From the NCBI GenBank assembly GCA_041635475.1, contig JBFKVA010000013.1, positions 1 through 39,005 of the forward strand: a stretch of 39,005 nt of DNA, written 5' to 3'. Positions 13,906-21,165 of this stretch are shown in pieces. How positions within the stretch are numbered: position 1 is the first letter of the stretch; the number at the start of each line of letters is the position of its first letter. The translations under genes and the position numbers were made by a program. The stretch comes from GCA-020352575 sp041635475. GTDB lineage: Bacteria; Actinomycetota; Acidimicrobiia; Spongiisociales; JAENVV01. Below the pieces are notes generated by a model. It saw only the letters and a list, made by a program, of their open reading frames with translations. It was not told where the DNA came from and did not search any database.

Positions 13906-14376
13906 TGGCGGGTCCGTCCGCTGGTCCGCCAGCGGTCCACGAGACCGAATCCCAGGACCCGGGTGGTGCTCGGGGCGCTGGCCCGCGTTCGAAAGGACGA
14001 TGGCTCGACAACACAACTCGCTAGACCCAGTCACTCAACTGTCGAGATCCCATGGCCGCGCGCATACGACGACGCCCTTGGCGACTGGCTCCGAGCGGGC
14101 AACAGGCTCCAGAGCACCGTGCGATGATTGAGCAGATAGTCCCCTGCTCAGTGCCCGAGGAAACACCCCAGTAAACCCCAATCTTTGGGGGCGGTGGCAC
14201 AACGCATGGTCCGTGACACCTATGGGTCCCCTGCTCTCACCGCGCCGAGCTACGGGCCCGGCACGCGGCATGGTAGGAGGGTACGACCGTCCGGGTTGTC
14301 GGCGCCGGTCCTCAAGCTGTCGGGTCCGACTGCCGATCGCTGAACGATGACCCCGGTCTTTGGGCCTCACCGAATG
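13906..14376. other. Gene-free stretch
   Basis: I see no supported gene here. It holds a hairpin TGAGCAG/CTGCTCA (14129-14135/14144-14150), a hairpin CCCCAA-TCT-TTGGGG (14176-14190), and the tRNA 5'-half copy described separately. Reading frames on both strands are short and have shadow-like composition. Confidence 0.5.
14221..14259 (-). pseudogene. tRNA 5'-half fragment related to the CAU tRNA
   Basis: Positions 14226-14259 match 9331-9364 at 30 of 34 bases: acceptor 5' strand GGGCCCG, TAGCTC D stem, GAGC, GGGGA anticodon stem. The match reaches the CAT anticodon (ACCCATA) and then stops. No 3' half follows, so it cannot make a tRNA. A break in the anticodon loop is where many tyrosine integrases exchange strands. 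Confidence 0.6.
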
Positions 14377-14382
14377 TACGAT
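14377..14382 (+). promoter_or_regulatory. -10 box of a leaderless gene (YkuD)
   Basis: TACGAT, then TGGTCG, then ATG 14389. The spacing matches the SRPBCC and lutA promoters, and the box begins with TAC and is followed by TGG in all three. Confidence 0.6.
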
Positions 14383-14388
14383 TGGTCG

Positions 14389-14997
14389 ATGGCGAGACGA
14401 CTCATCGTGCTGTGCGTACTCGTGGGGTTGGTTGTCGCCATCCCTGCAACTGCGGCGTCCGCGGTGTCATCGCCTCGTCGCCCCACGCAGGCAGCCGGGC
14501 TGACCGCGTTCGACACGTTCGAGTCCGCCTGGGCCGTCCCCGAACCGGTTTTCGACCGGTACCTGCGCATCACCGCCGGGACACCGCTGGCGCCCCTCCC
14601 CCCGGACTCGGGGTCGGGCCGCCGGATCGTCTACGCACTCACCGACCAGATGGTGTGGCTCGTCGCCGCCGATGAGACGATCCTCGCCAACTACCTCGTG
14701 TCCGGTCGCCTCGGCTCCCCGGGACCCGGGACGTATGAGGTGTTCTCGAAGTCCCGGCGCACGGTGGCGTTCCTCGACCAGAGCATCACGATGCGATGGA
14801 TGGTCCGCTTCGCCACCACCGACAAGACCAACCTCGGGTTCCACGACCTTCCCCGGTACGGCGACGGTCGACCGATGCAGACAGAAGAGGAGTTGGGCAC
14901 AGCGTTGAGCGGTGGCTGCGTACGCCAGGCCGACGCCGACGCCATCCGCATGTATCGATGGGCCCCGGTCGGCACCCCCGTGATCGTCACTCCCTGA
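14389..14997 (+). CDS. Exported L,D-transpeptidase-like (YkuD) protein
   Basis: 202 residues. Signal peptide MARRLIVLCVLVGLVVAIPA then ATAASA. The YkuD domain covers about 78-200: VWLVAADETILANYLVSGR, PGPGTYEVFSKS, then GFHDLP with His152 and the catalytic Cys177 in LSGGCVRQADADA, closing WAPVGTPVIV. YkuD enzymes make 3-3 peptidoglycan cross-links. The usual SHGC is SGGC here, so the residue before the Gly-Cys pair is Gly rather than His; activity is likely but less certain. ATG 14389 is chosen from the leaderless promoter. It lies 38 bases from the ABC transporter genes but probably serves the wall, not transport. Confidence 0.85.
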   Translation: MARRLIVLCVLVGLVVAIPATAASAVSSPRRPTQAAGLTAFDTFESAWAVPEPVFDRYLRITAGTPLAPLPPDSGSGRRIVYALTDQMVWLVAADETILANYLVSGRLGSPGPGTYEVFSKSRRTVAFLDQSITMRWMVRFATTDKTNLGFHDLPRYGDGRPMQTEEELGTALSGGCVRQADADAIRMYRWAPVGTPVIVTP

Positions 14998-15018
14998 AGG
15001 ACCGCGTCGGCTCCTCAC

Positions 15019-15024
15019 TAGGGT
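15019..15024 (+). promoter_or_regulatory. Candidate -10 for the ABC transporter operon
   Basis: TAGGGT, with a likely transcript start at A15031, five bases before ATG 15036, giving an almost leaderless message. Confidence 0.35.
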
Positions 15025-15035
15025 CGCGTGATCCC

Positions 15036-15782
15036 ATGGACCCGACTTCCCAACGATCCCTCCACTTCGACAGCGTCGGGATGACCTTTCCCGACGGCAC
15101 GGCTGCCCTCGACGGCGTCGACTTCGTCGTCGACCGTGGCGAGTTCGTGACGGTGGTCGGACCCTCCGGGTGCGGGAAGTCGACGCTCCTGCGACTGGCG
15201 TCCGGGCTCCTCGAACCCACCCGGGGAGTGGTGACCGTCGACCGGGACTGGCTCGCCTACGTCTTCCAGGACGCCACGCTGCTCCCGTGGCGCACGGTCG
15301 CCCGCAACGTCGAGCTTCCCACCGAACTCCACGGCGTGGAGCGGCAGGAACGGAGGCGCCGGGCGGCGGCCGCCGTGGACCTCGTCGGCCTGAACGGGTT
15401 CGAAGACCACCATCCCGGGCAGCTGTCCGGGGGAATGAAGATGCGCGTGAGCCTGGCCCGGGCCCTCACCCTCGATCCGACCGTGTGGTTGTTCGACGAA
15501 CCCTTCGGTGCTCTCGACGCCATCACCCGACAACGACTCAACGGCGAGGTCCTCGACCTGTTCATGGCCCGGTCGTTCGCCGGCCTCTTCATCACGCACT
15601 CCGTGCCCGAAGCGGTGTTCCTTTCGACCCGGGTGCTCGTGATGTCGGCTCGACCGGGACGGATCATGGCCGAGTTCGACGTTCCTTTCGGTTACCCTCG
15701 GGCCGGCGACCTGCCGTTCAGCCCCGAGTTCACGGCCCTGGCCGCCGCCGTGTCGGCCGCCCTGGAGACGGTCCATGAGTAG
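15036..15782 (+). CDS. ABC transporter ATP-binding protein (NitT/TauT type)
   Basis: 248 residues. Walker A GPSGCGKST at 42-50, Q loop VFQDATLLPWRTV, signature LSGGMKMRVSLARAL, Walker B WLFDEPFGALD, and switch His in LFITHSVPEAVFLSTRVLVM. The LLPW(R/K) after the Q loop and the HSVxEAVFL segment are typical of the nitrate/taurine/thiamine-precursor branch. Its last codons overlap the permease start by eight bases. It powers uptake with the permease and binding protein that follow. Substrate not shown; purines or ureides are an inference from the neighbouring catabolic genes. Confidence 0.94.
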   Translation: MDPTSQRSLHFDSVGMTFPDGTAALDGVDFVVDRGEFVTVVGPSGCGKSTLLRLASGLLEPTRGVVTVDRDWLAYVFQDATLLPWRTVARNVELPTELHGVERQERRRRAAAAVDLVGLNGFEDHHPGQLSGGMKMRVSLARALTLDPTVWLFDEPFGALDAITRQRLNGEVLDLFMARSFAGLFITHSVPEAVFLSTRVLVMSARPGRIMAEFDVPFGYPRAGDLPFSPEFTALAAAVSAALETVHE

Positions 15783-16674
15783 CCGGTTCGAGATCGACAC
15801 CGTGGGCAGTCCGCCCGGCGCTCCCGCACCGGGCCTCCTCGCCCCTGAAGTGGAACGGGACTGGAAACGCCTGATCGTCCCCCCGGTGCTCGTGTTCGTG
15901 GGCTTCATCGGGCTGTGGTACCTCCTGTCGTGGCGGTATCTTCCGGTCCTGCTCGGGTCGGAACCGGGCGCCGCCGACCGGCTGCGGAGCACACTCCTGC
16001 CCTACCCACACGACGTGGTCGCCACCGCGTTCCTCGACCGGGAGAACCTCGTCGACCTCCTGGGAGGCCTGTGGCTCGACACTCGGCTGGCGCTAGCCGG
16101 ACTCGCCATCGCGATCGTCATCGGTGTCCTCATCGCGGTCGCCATGAGCCAGGCGAAGTGGATCGAGGTTTCGGGATACCCGTACGCCGTGCTGCTCCAG
16201 ACCGTTCCCATCCTCGCCCTCGTTCCCCTCATCGGCCTGTGGTTCGGGTTCGGGTTCGGGGCTCGACTGTTCGTGGTGGTGATCATCTCGCTCTTCCCGA
16301 TCATCACGAACACCCTCTTCGGGCTCAAGTCGGCGGAGGCAGGACACCATGACCTTTTCACGCTCCACACCGACTCCCGGTGGGCGCGGCTCCTGAAGCT
16401 CCAGCTCCCGGCCTCCCTGCCCGCCATGTTCACCGGGTTCCAGATCTCAGCGGGTCTCTCGGTCATCGGGGCGATCGTGGGGGACTTCTTCTTCGGCCGC
16501 GGCGAGCGGGGACTCGGCAACCTCATCAACCTCTACGTGGCACGGCTCCGACCGGAGGAGCTCTTCGGGGCGTTGGCGTTCTCGACCCTCCTGGGCGTCG
16601 CCGTGTTCGTCCTCTTCGGATGGCTCCGGGTTCGGCTCACCGCCCACTGGCACGACTCCGCCCGCGCGCCCTGA
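15775..16674 (+). CDS. ABC transporter permease (NitT/TauT type)
   Basis: 299 residues with about six membrane segments, beginning near 37 (IVPPVLVFVGFIGLWYLLSW). The conserved EAA-like coupling loop is visible near KLQLPASLPAMFTGFQISAGLSVIGAIVGDFF, the usual 'LP.a.p.i..Gl......a.....E' pattern, with D or F replacing the final Glu. The N-terminal 30 residues are cytoplasmic. It forms the membrane channel for the ATPase upstream, with which it overlaps by eight bases. Members of this branch import organic anions, sulfonates, or pyrimidine and riboflavin precursors. Confidence 0.93.
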   Translation: MSSRFEIDTVGSPPGAPAPGLLAPEVERDWKRLIVPPVLVFVGFIGLWYLLSWRYLPVLLGSEPGAADRLRSTLLPYPHDVVATAFLDRENLVDLLGGLWLDTRLALAGLAIAIVIGVLIAVAMSQAKWIEVSGYPYAVLLQTVPILALVPLIGLWFGFGFGARLFVVVIISLFPIITNTLFGLKSAEAGHHDLFTLHTDSRWARLLKLQLPASLPAMFTGFQISAGLSVIGAIVGDFFFGRGERGLGNLINLYVARLRPEELFGALAFSTLLGVAVFVLFGWLRVRLTAHWHDSARAP

Positions 16675-16687
16675 TCGCTCAGCCCAC

Positions 16688-16693
16688 TAGCTT
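16688..16693 (+). promoter_or_regulatory. Candidate -10 before the binding-protein gene
   Basis: TAGCTT, followed about 13 bases later by GGAGG and then ATG 16712. A separate promoter here would allow extra synthesis of the binding protein, as is often seen. Weak on its own. Confidence 0.3.
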
Positions 16694-16711
16694 GGCCCGG
16701 ATGGAGGATCG

Positions 16712-17833
16712 ATGAGAACCACGCCTCTCATAGCCGTGCTCGCCCTGTCGCTGATCACCGGGGCCTGCCTCGGCAATGACACCGCCAGCACCGACCCGGG
16801 CCAGGCGCCGGTCGAAGAACACCTCGGGCGCTGCCCCGATCCCCTCGTCATCCAGACGGACTGGTTCCCCGAAGCAGAGCACGGGTCCCTCTACCAACTG
16901 ACGAGGGGGGTGGGCGACATCGACCCCGAGACGGGAGCATTCCGCGGGCCGCTCGGGTACGGCGACACGCCACTCACCATCGAGATCCGCTCCGGCGGCC
17001 CCTACATCGGCAACCAGCCCGGCACGTCGCTGCTCTACGCCGACGACAGCATCTTCCTCGGGTACGTGAACACCGACGAACAGATCGCCCTCTACGACTC
17101 CCGGCCGACCGTGGCCGTCGTGGCTCCCCTCGAGAAGAACCCGCAGATCATCATGTTCGACCCCGAGACGTACCCCTGGGAGTCCTGGGACGACGTCAAG
17201 GCCAGTGGGGCGGTCCTCAACGTGTACGGCGGCCAGTACTACGCCGACTACCTCGTCGGCGCCGGGATCGTCGACCAGACTCAGATCGACCCGTCGTACA
17301 CCGGCTCCCCGGCCCGGTTCATCAGTGAGAACGGCGCCATCGCCCAGCAGGGCTTCGCCACCCAGGAGCCGTACAGCTACGAGTTCGACTTCGCCGATTG
17401 GGGCCGCCCCGTCGACTTCCTGTTCATCCACGACTCCGGGTGGGAGATCTACAGCCAGGTCCTCGCCATCCGACCCGACAAGCTCGATGCCGACGCCCGG
17501 TCGTGCCTGGCGGCGTTCGTCCCGATCGTCCAGCAGGCAGCGATCGACTTCCAGGACGACCCCGGGCCGGTCAACGCCACGATCCTGGCCGAGGTCATCG
17601 ACCTCGACAGCTCCTGGGTGCTGTCCGAGGCCGGCTTGGCCAACTCGGTGGCGCAGATGGACGCGCTCGGCATCGTCGCCAACGGCCCCAACGCAACCCT
17701 CGGCGACTTCGACCTCGACCGAGTGAACCGGGTGATCGAGCTGGCCCGGCAGGCCGGCATCGACGTCGCCGACGGCCTCGAAGCCGGTGCCATCGTCACC
17801 AACGAGTTCATAGACCCGACCATCGGACGCTGA
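16712..17833 (+). CDS. ABC transporter substrate-binding lipoprotein (NMT1/THI5-like)
   Basis: 373 residues. Lipobox LSLITGAC with Cys19, then a polar linker. LVIQTDWFPEAEHGSLYQLTRG is the opening strand-helix of NMT1/THI5/NitT-type binding proteins, which commonly begin with 'W.p...h'. Later segments (VAVVAPLEKNPQIIMFDPETYPWESWDDVKASGAVLNVYGG; GAIAQQGFATQEPYSYE) fit the second lobe and hinge. GGAGG precedes ATG by four bases. It ends two bases from the convergent PLP-enzyme gene, with no hairpin between. The ligand is unknown; aromatic residues suggest a flat ring compound, which is inference. Confidence 0.87.
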   Translation: MRTTPLIAVLALSLITGACLGNDTASTDPGQAPVEEHLGRCPDPLVIQTDWFPEAEHGSLYQLTRGVGDIDPETGAFRGPLGYGDTPLTIEIRSGGPYIGNQPGTSLLYADDSIFLGYVNTDEQIALYDSRPTVAVVAPLEKNPQIIMFDPETYPWESWDDVKASGAVLNVYGGQYYADYLVGAGIVDQTQIDPSYTGSPARFISENGAIAQQGFATQEPYSYEFDFADWGRPVDFLFIHDSGWEIYSQVLAIRPDKLDADARSCLAAFVPIVQQAAIDFQDDPGPVNATILAEVIDLDSSWVLSEAGLANSVAQMDALGIVANGPNATLGDFDLDRVNRVIELARQAGIDVADGLEAGAIVTNEFIDPTIGR

Positions 17834-17835
17834 CC

Positions 17836-19059
17836 TCAGGCGGCGGTCCGGTCAACCCCCGTGAACATCACGACCACATGATCCTCCGGGGTCACCTCGC
17901 CCCTCGTGTCAGCGTCGAGGAGCCCGGCCAACCCGGCCGTTCCCGTCGCCGAAGCCCCGATGCCCGTGGCGGATCGGCCGATGCGGTTGGCCGAAACGAC
18001 CTGCTCCTCGCTCACCACGACTGGCCATCCCCCTGAGCGGATCATCGGCATGACGACGGTCATCCAATCATGGGTCACGTCATCGAGGATGCCCGAAGCC
18101 GCCGAAGGGCCCGGCGTCTCCCAGGCCTGCATGAAGAGGCCGGGTTCGGCATGGGCGATCGTTTCGAGTTCGGCGATGTCCTCGGACCGGTCGGCCAAGT
18201 GGGACGCCCGCGCCGGCCACCGCAGGGGAAGATCGGTGATCGTGCCGGTGAGCAGGTCCCAAGCCCGGGGGAGCGGGGCAACGGCCTCGGTCTGCACGGC
18301 GTGCAGCACCGATGGGGAGATCATCCCCCACTCCCGCTCGCCCCGAACGAGACCCTGCCACGCAGCCGTGGCGAGGGCGCCACCCCCCACCTGGGCGAAC
18401 AGTCGGATCGTGTCCCCGACCCCGGCGAGGTGGAGTTGCTCGGCCATCTCGAACCCGATGGTGCGTCCCCCATCGATCGTCGAAGGTGTCACGGTGCCCT
18501 GCACCGAGAACGGGGTGAGCCCCTCGGCGACCGCCTCGACGAACCGGAGGTAGGGCGGGTCCCCGACCTCCCCCTGTCGCCGCTCGCAGGTCTCCACCGC
18601 GGCCCCGAGTTCGGACAACGTTGACAGGACCTCGGGCTCGGCCCACTCCGGCACGAAGACCCGCAGCGGCCGGTCGAGGGCCCGGGCGACGACGGCGGCA
18701 GCAACGGCCGCATTGCCACACGAAGCGATGCCGAGCTGGCGGGGGGGCGCATCCTCCAGCCCCTGCCACAGCGCGGTGCCGAACAGGTGGCGGGCCTTGT
18801 GGGATCCGCCCACGTTGCCGGTCTCGTCCTTCACCCACAGCCAATCGGTGCGCAGCTCGAGGGTGGTTGCCAGGGCCGGCTGCGACGTTAAAGGTGTGAC
18901 GACGAAGCCGGTGCCTGCCACCCGGGCCACGGCGGCGTCCATCGATCCGACGAGGTCGACGAACCGCTCGTCCGACCAACCCCGGTGGATGGCCTCGTGG
19001 TACGAGTCGAGCCGGAACCGGTACCGGAGGAATGGGTTCTGCTCGGCGAGAGGGGTCAT
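17836..19059 (-). CDS. Fold-type-II PLP enzyme (threonine dehydratase/diaminopropionate ammonia-lyase-like)
   Basis: 407 residues. FVVTPLTSQPALATTL is the usual N-terminal substrate-binding start. The Schiff-base lysine is K88 in DETGNVGGSHKAR. IASCGNAAVAAAVVARAL is the asparagine/substrate loop, and AQVGGGALATA is the PLP phosphate-binding glycine loop. The family eliminates or replaces groups at the beta carbon of amino acids. E. coli and gut ygfK/ssnA loci carry a diaminopropionate ammonia-lyase (YgeX, about 400 residues), so a similar role is attractive, but I cannot show closer kinship. The ATG overlaps the upstream stop by four bases. It is the last gene of the leftward operon. Confidence 0.8.
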   Translation of the reverse strand: MTPLAEQNPFLRYRFRLDSYHEAIHRGWSDERFVDLVGSMDAAVARVAGTGFVVTPLTSQPALATTLELRTDWLWVKDETGNVGGSHKARHLFGTALWQGLEDAPPRQLGIASCGNAAVAAAVVARALDRPLRVFVPEWAEPEVLSTLSELGAAVETCERRQGEVGDPPYLRFVEAVAEGLTPFSVQGTVTPSTIDGGRTIGFEMAEQLHLAGVGDTIRLFAQVGGGALATAAWQGLVRGEREWGMISPSVLHAVQTEAVAPLPRAWDLLTGTITDLPLRWPARASHLADRSEDIAELETIAHAEPGLFMQAWETPGPSAASGILDDVTHDWMTVVMPMIRSGGWPVVVSEEQVVSANRIGRSATGIGASATGTAGLAGLLDADTRGEVTPEDHVVVMFTGVDRTAA

Positions 19060-20576
19060 CCCACCGACTCGTTGAAGGACTCGATCATGGCGTCCCACTT
19101 CGCGACGTACGGGCGGAGACCTGCCCAGAACGCTTGGTCGCGGCGGGCCTCGAAGTCCTCGAACGACACTCCCTGCTGTTCGACCCAGGTGTAGTAGCCG
19201 AGGTTGAAGATTCGCTCTCGGCCGACGGTGCCCAACTCGAGGACGTGGTCGGTGGTGACCCCTTGGAGGAAACGGGCGTGGGCGGCCGTGGCCTCGGTTG
19301 CTCCGAACCCGCCCGGGTGGTCGCGGGCGGTGATCCGGTCGATCTCCGACGTGTACATCTCCGCCCCGTCGGTGGCGACGGTGACGACCACGTCGGAGGC
19401 ACTGAGGGCGTGGTACTTGGCGATCTTGATGGAGGCCAGCATGTTGCAGATCGACGACAGGCCCATGTGGCGAAGGGAGTCCACCACCCCGGGGGCGACG
19501 CCCGCGTCGGCCAGCCGTTTCCGGCCGGGATCGGTGTTGAAGAGCAGGAGAAGGGCGTCGGTGGCCTTGTCGCTGACGGCCACGGCGTCGTCGGTGTTCA
19601 TGGCGTTGTGGATGAGCGGGATGTGTTTGTCGCCGATGCCCTGGATGTTGTGCTCCCCGTACCCGTTGTAGAGCATCGTGGGACATTCGAGGGCCTCCAC
19701 GGCGGCGATCCGAGCGCCGAAACGATCCTTGAGCCAGTCCCCGGCACCGAGGGTTCCCCCGGATCCCGAGGCGGCAACGTACGCCGCGAGTCTGCCCCCC
19801 AGGTGGTCGACGACGTGGCCGAGGGCCGGGCCTGTCACTGCGTAGTGCCCGAGGTGGTTGCCGAACTCCGAGAACTGGTTGAGGACGACATTGGTGGAGT
19901 CCTTCGCCAGTTCGTTGCAGGCGTCGTAGATCTCCTTCACGTTCGACTCGGTTCCGTGGGTGCGAATGACATCGGAGTCCGACTCGATCCACGCGTTGAG
20001 CCAGTCGAACCGCTCCTTGCTCATCCCCTCCGGCAGGACCGCGACGCCCCGTGAGTCCATGATCCGGGAGATCGCCACCCCGCCCCTTGCGTAGTTGCCG
20101 GTGGACGGCCAGATCGCCCGGTGGCGGGTGGGGTCGAACGCCCCGGCCACGACCCGGGGGGCGAGGCAGGCGTAAGCCGCCAAGACCTTGTGCGCTCGGA
20201 TCATCGGGAACCGGTTGCCGAACACGACCACGATACGGGCGTCGACCCCGGTGAGCTCCCCGGGAAGCTCGACGTGGTCGGGGATGTCGGATCGGCCGGA
20301 GCGGGACGTGTCGTTGTACCAGTGGACCCGCCACAGGTTGAGGGGATCGGCCGCATCGGGGTCGACCACACCGAGCCTGGTGGTGATGTCCGCCGGGATC
20401 GTCGAGGGGTCGGCCAGCTGGGAGAACTTGGGGAGCGTGATGCCCCGCGCCCGGAACCGGGCCACCGACCTGGCGTAGGCGTCGGCGTCCACGATGTCGT
20501 CGTACAACCCCAGGTGGGGCAGATGGGGGAGTGACCCGACCCCGCCGGGTCCCGGGCGATGGTGGTGGTCGGTCAT
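19056..20576 (-). CDS. Fold-type-II PLP enzyme, cysteine synthase-like, 506 aa
   Basis: Longer than typical cysteine synthases (about 310) because of N- and C-terminal extensions. The PLP lysine is probably K130 in NRFPMIRAHKVLAAYACL. The substrate loop is PSTGNYARGGVAIS (about 157-170), and YVAASGSGGTLGAGDWL is the phosphate loop. LYNGYGEHNIQGIGDKHIP resembles the 'I-Q-G-I-G' segment of the O-acetylserine sulfhydrylase family. The C-terminal 120 residues are specific to this subgroup. It is translationally coupled to the regulator upstream and to the second PLP enzyme downstream. It probably acts on an amino acid released during purine or N-carbamoyl compound breakdown; the reaction is unknown. 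Confidence 0.8.
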   Translation of the reverse strand: MTDHHHRPGPGGVGSLPHLPHLGLYDDIVDADAYARSVARFRARGITLPKFSQLADPSTIPADITTRLGVVDPDAADPLNLWRVHWYNDTSRSGRSDIPDHVELPGELTGVDARIVVVFGNRFPMIRAHKVLAAYACLAPRVVAGAFDPTRHRAIWPSTGNYARGGVAISRIMDSRGVAVLPEGMSKERFDWLNAWIESDSDVIRTHGTESNVKEIYDACNELAKDSTNVVLNQFSEFGNHLGHYAVTGPALGHVVDHLGGRLAAYVAASGSGGTLGAGDWLKDRFGARIAAVEALECPTMLYNGYGEHNIQGIGDKHIPLIHNAMNTDDAVAVSDKATDALLLLFNTDPGRKRLADAGVAPGVVDSLRHMGLSSICNMLASIKIAKYHALSASDVVVTVATDGAEMYTSEIDRITARDHPGGFGATEATAAHARFLQGVTTDHVLELGTVGRERIFNLGYYTWVEQQGVSFEDFEARRDQAFWAGLRPYVAKWDAMIESFNESVG

Positions 20577-20929
20577 CTCGCCTTCCTGATCGCGTTGAGG
20601 TAGTTGTAGATCGTGATCCGTGAGACGCCCATCTCCTCGGCCACGTCCTCGATGGCCCTGCGGATCGTGAACGCACCCCGCTCGTCCAGCACCCGGATCG
20701 CCGCCTGCTTCGAGTCCCGGGAGAGATCGCCGAGCGGGGCGCCGAGTTCCTCTTCGACCGAGGCGATCATGCCCCGGAGGGCCTCACTGAGATCGAGGCG
20801 AACGGCCAGCGCCGGACGGCCGAGCCACGAGAGCACGACGTCGGTGTCGGTCGCCTCGTCGGCCGGGCGCACGGAGGCCCCGATGGCCCGCACGAGGGGT
20901 TCGATGGCGTCGGCCAGGGGATGGGTCAT
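20573..20929 (-). CDS. HTH_22 (YheO/DauR-like) transcriptional regulator, short form
   Basis: 118 residues. The C-terminal half (about 68-118) reads LSRDSKQAAIRVLDERGAFTI then RRAIEDVAEEMGVSRITIYNYL, the HTH_22 DNA-binding domain of YheO/DauR-type regulators. These normally have an N-terminal PAS-like YheO domain and about 200-240 residues; here only about 65 residues precede the HTH (ATDTDVVLSWLGRPALAVRLDL), so the sensor part is reduced. It is encoded inside the leftward operon (ATGA overlaps both sides) and likely controls the divergent promoter at 22002-22094. The ligand may be a pathway intermediate (inference). Confidence 0.85.
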   Translation of the reverse strand: MTHPLADAIEPLVRAIGASVRPADEATDTDVVLSWLGRPALAVRLDLSEALRGMIASVEEELGAPLGDLSRDSKQAAIRVLDERGAFTIRRAIEDVAEEMGVSRITIYNYLNAIRKAR

Positions 20930-21165
20930 GGTCGGTCCGTCTCGATCGTGAGCGTCACCCGGGTGGCCCCGCCGGCCAGGGCGGCGGCGAACGCGGTGCC
21001 GAGCGAGGCGAGGACCGAGTCCGACGGTCCCCGGATGGATGAGCCGAACGGACCGACATCCACCTCGTGGCCCCGCCGGCCCAGCACCTCCAACGCCTCG
21101 GTGACATGGGGACCGGGGGCACCTTCGTTGAAGGGTTCGATGAGGAACACGGCGTTGACGTTCAT
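20926..21165 (-). CDS. Thiamine-binding/YkoF-MTH1187-like small protein
   Basis: 79 residues from ATG 21165, which overlaps the nitrilase stop. GPHVTEALEVLGRRGHEVDVG then PFGSSIRGPSDSVLASL and GATRVTLTIE follow the ferredoxin-like beta-alpha-beta pattern 'GphV..al..l...G...evGPfgt...G....v...l..a......gA.rv.l.i' of the thiamine-binding/DUF77 group. Members bind thiamine or related small rings, often beside NMT1/THI5-type transporters like the one in this window. Here it may instead sense or chaperone a heterocycle from the purine route; that is inference. Confidence 0.65.
   Translation of the reverse strand: MNVNAVFLIEPFNEGAPGPHVTEALEVLGRRGHEVDVGPFGSSIRGPSDSVLASLGTAFAAALAGGATRVTLTIETDRP

Noticed and set aside
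14139..14149. A third tRNA-like piece, GTCCCCTGCTC
   Set aside because: It is only 11 bases and is explained by a local TGAGCAG/CTGCTCA hairpin.
17836..20676. 946-codon minus-strand frame spanning both PLP genes
   Set aside because: Only its last 407 codons are protein-like; the rest is a shadow of the 506-residue enzyme in another frame.
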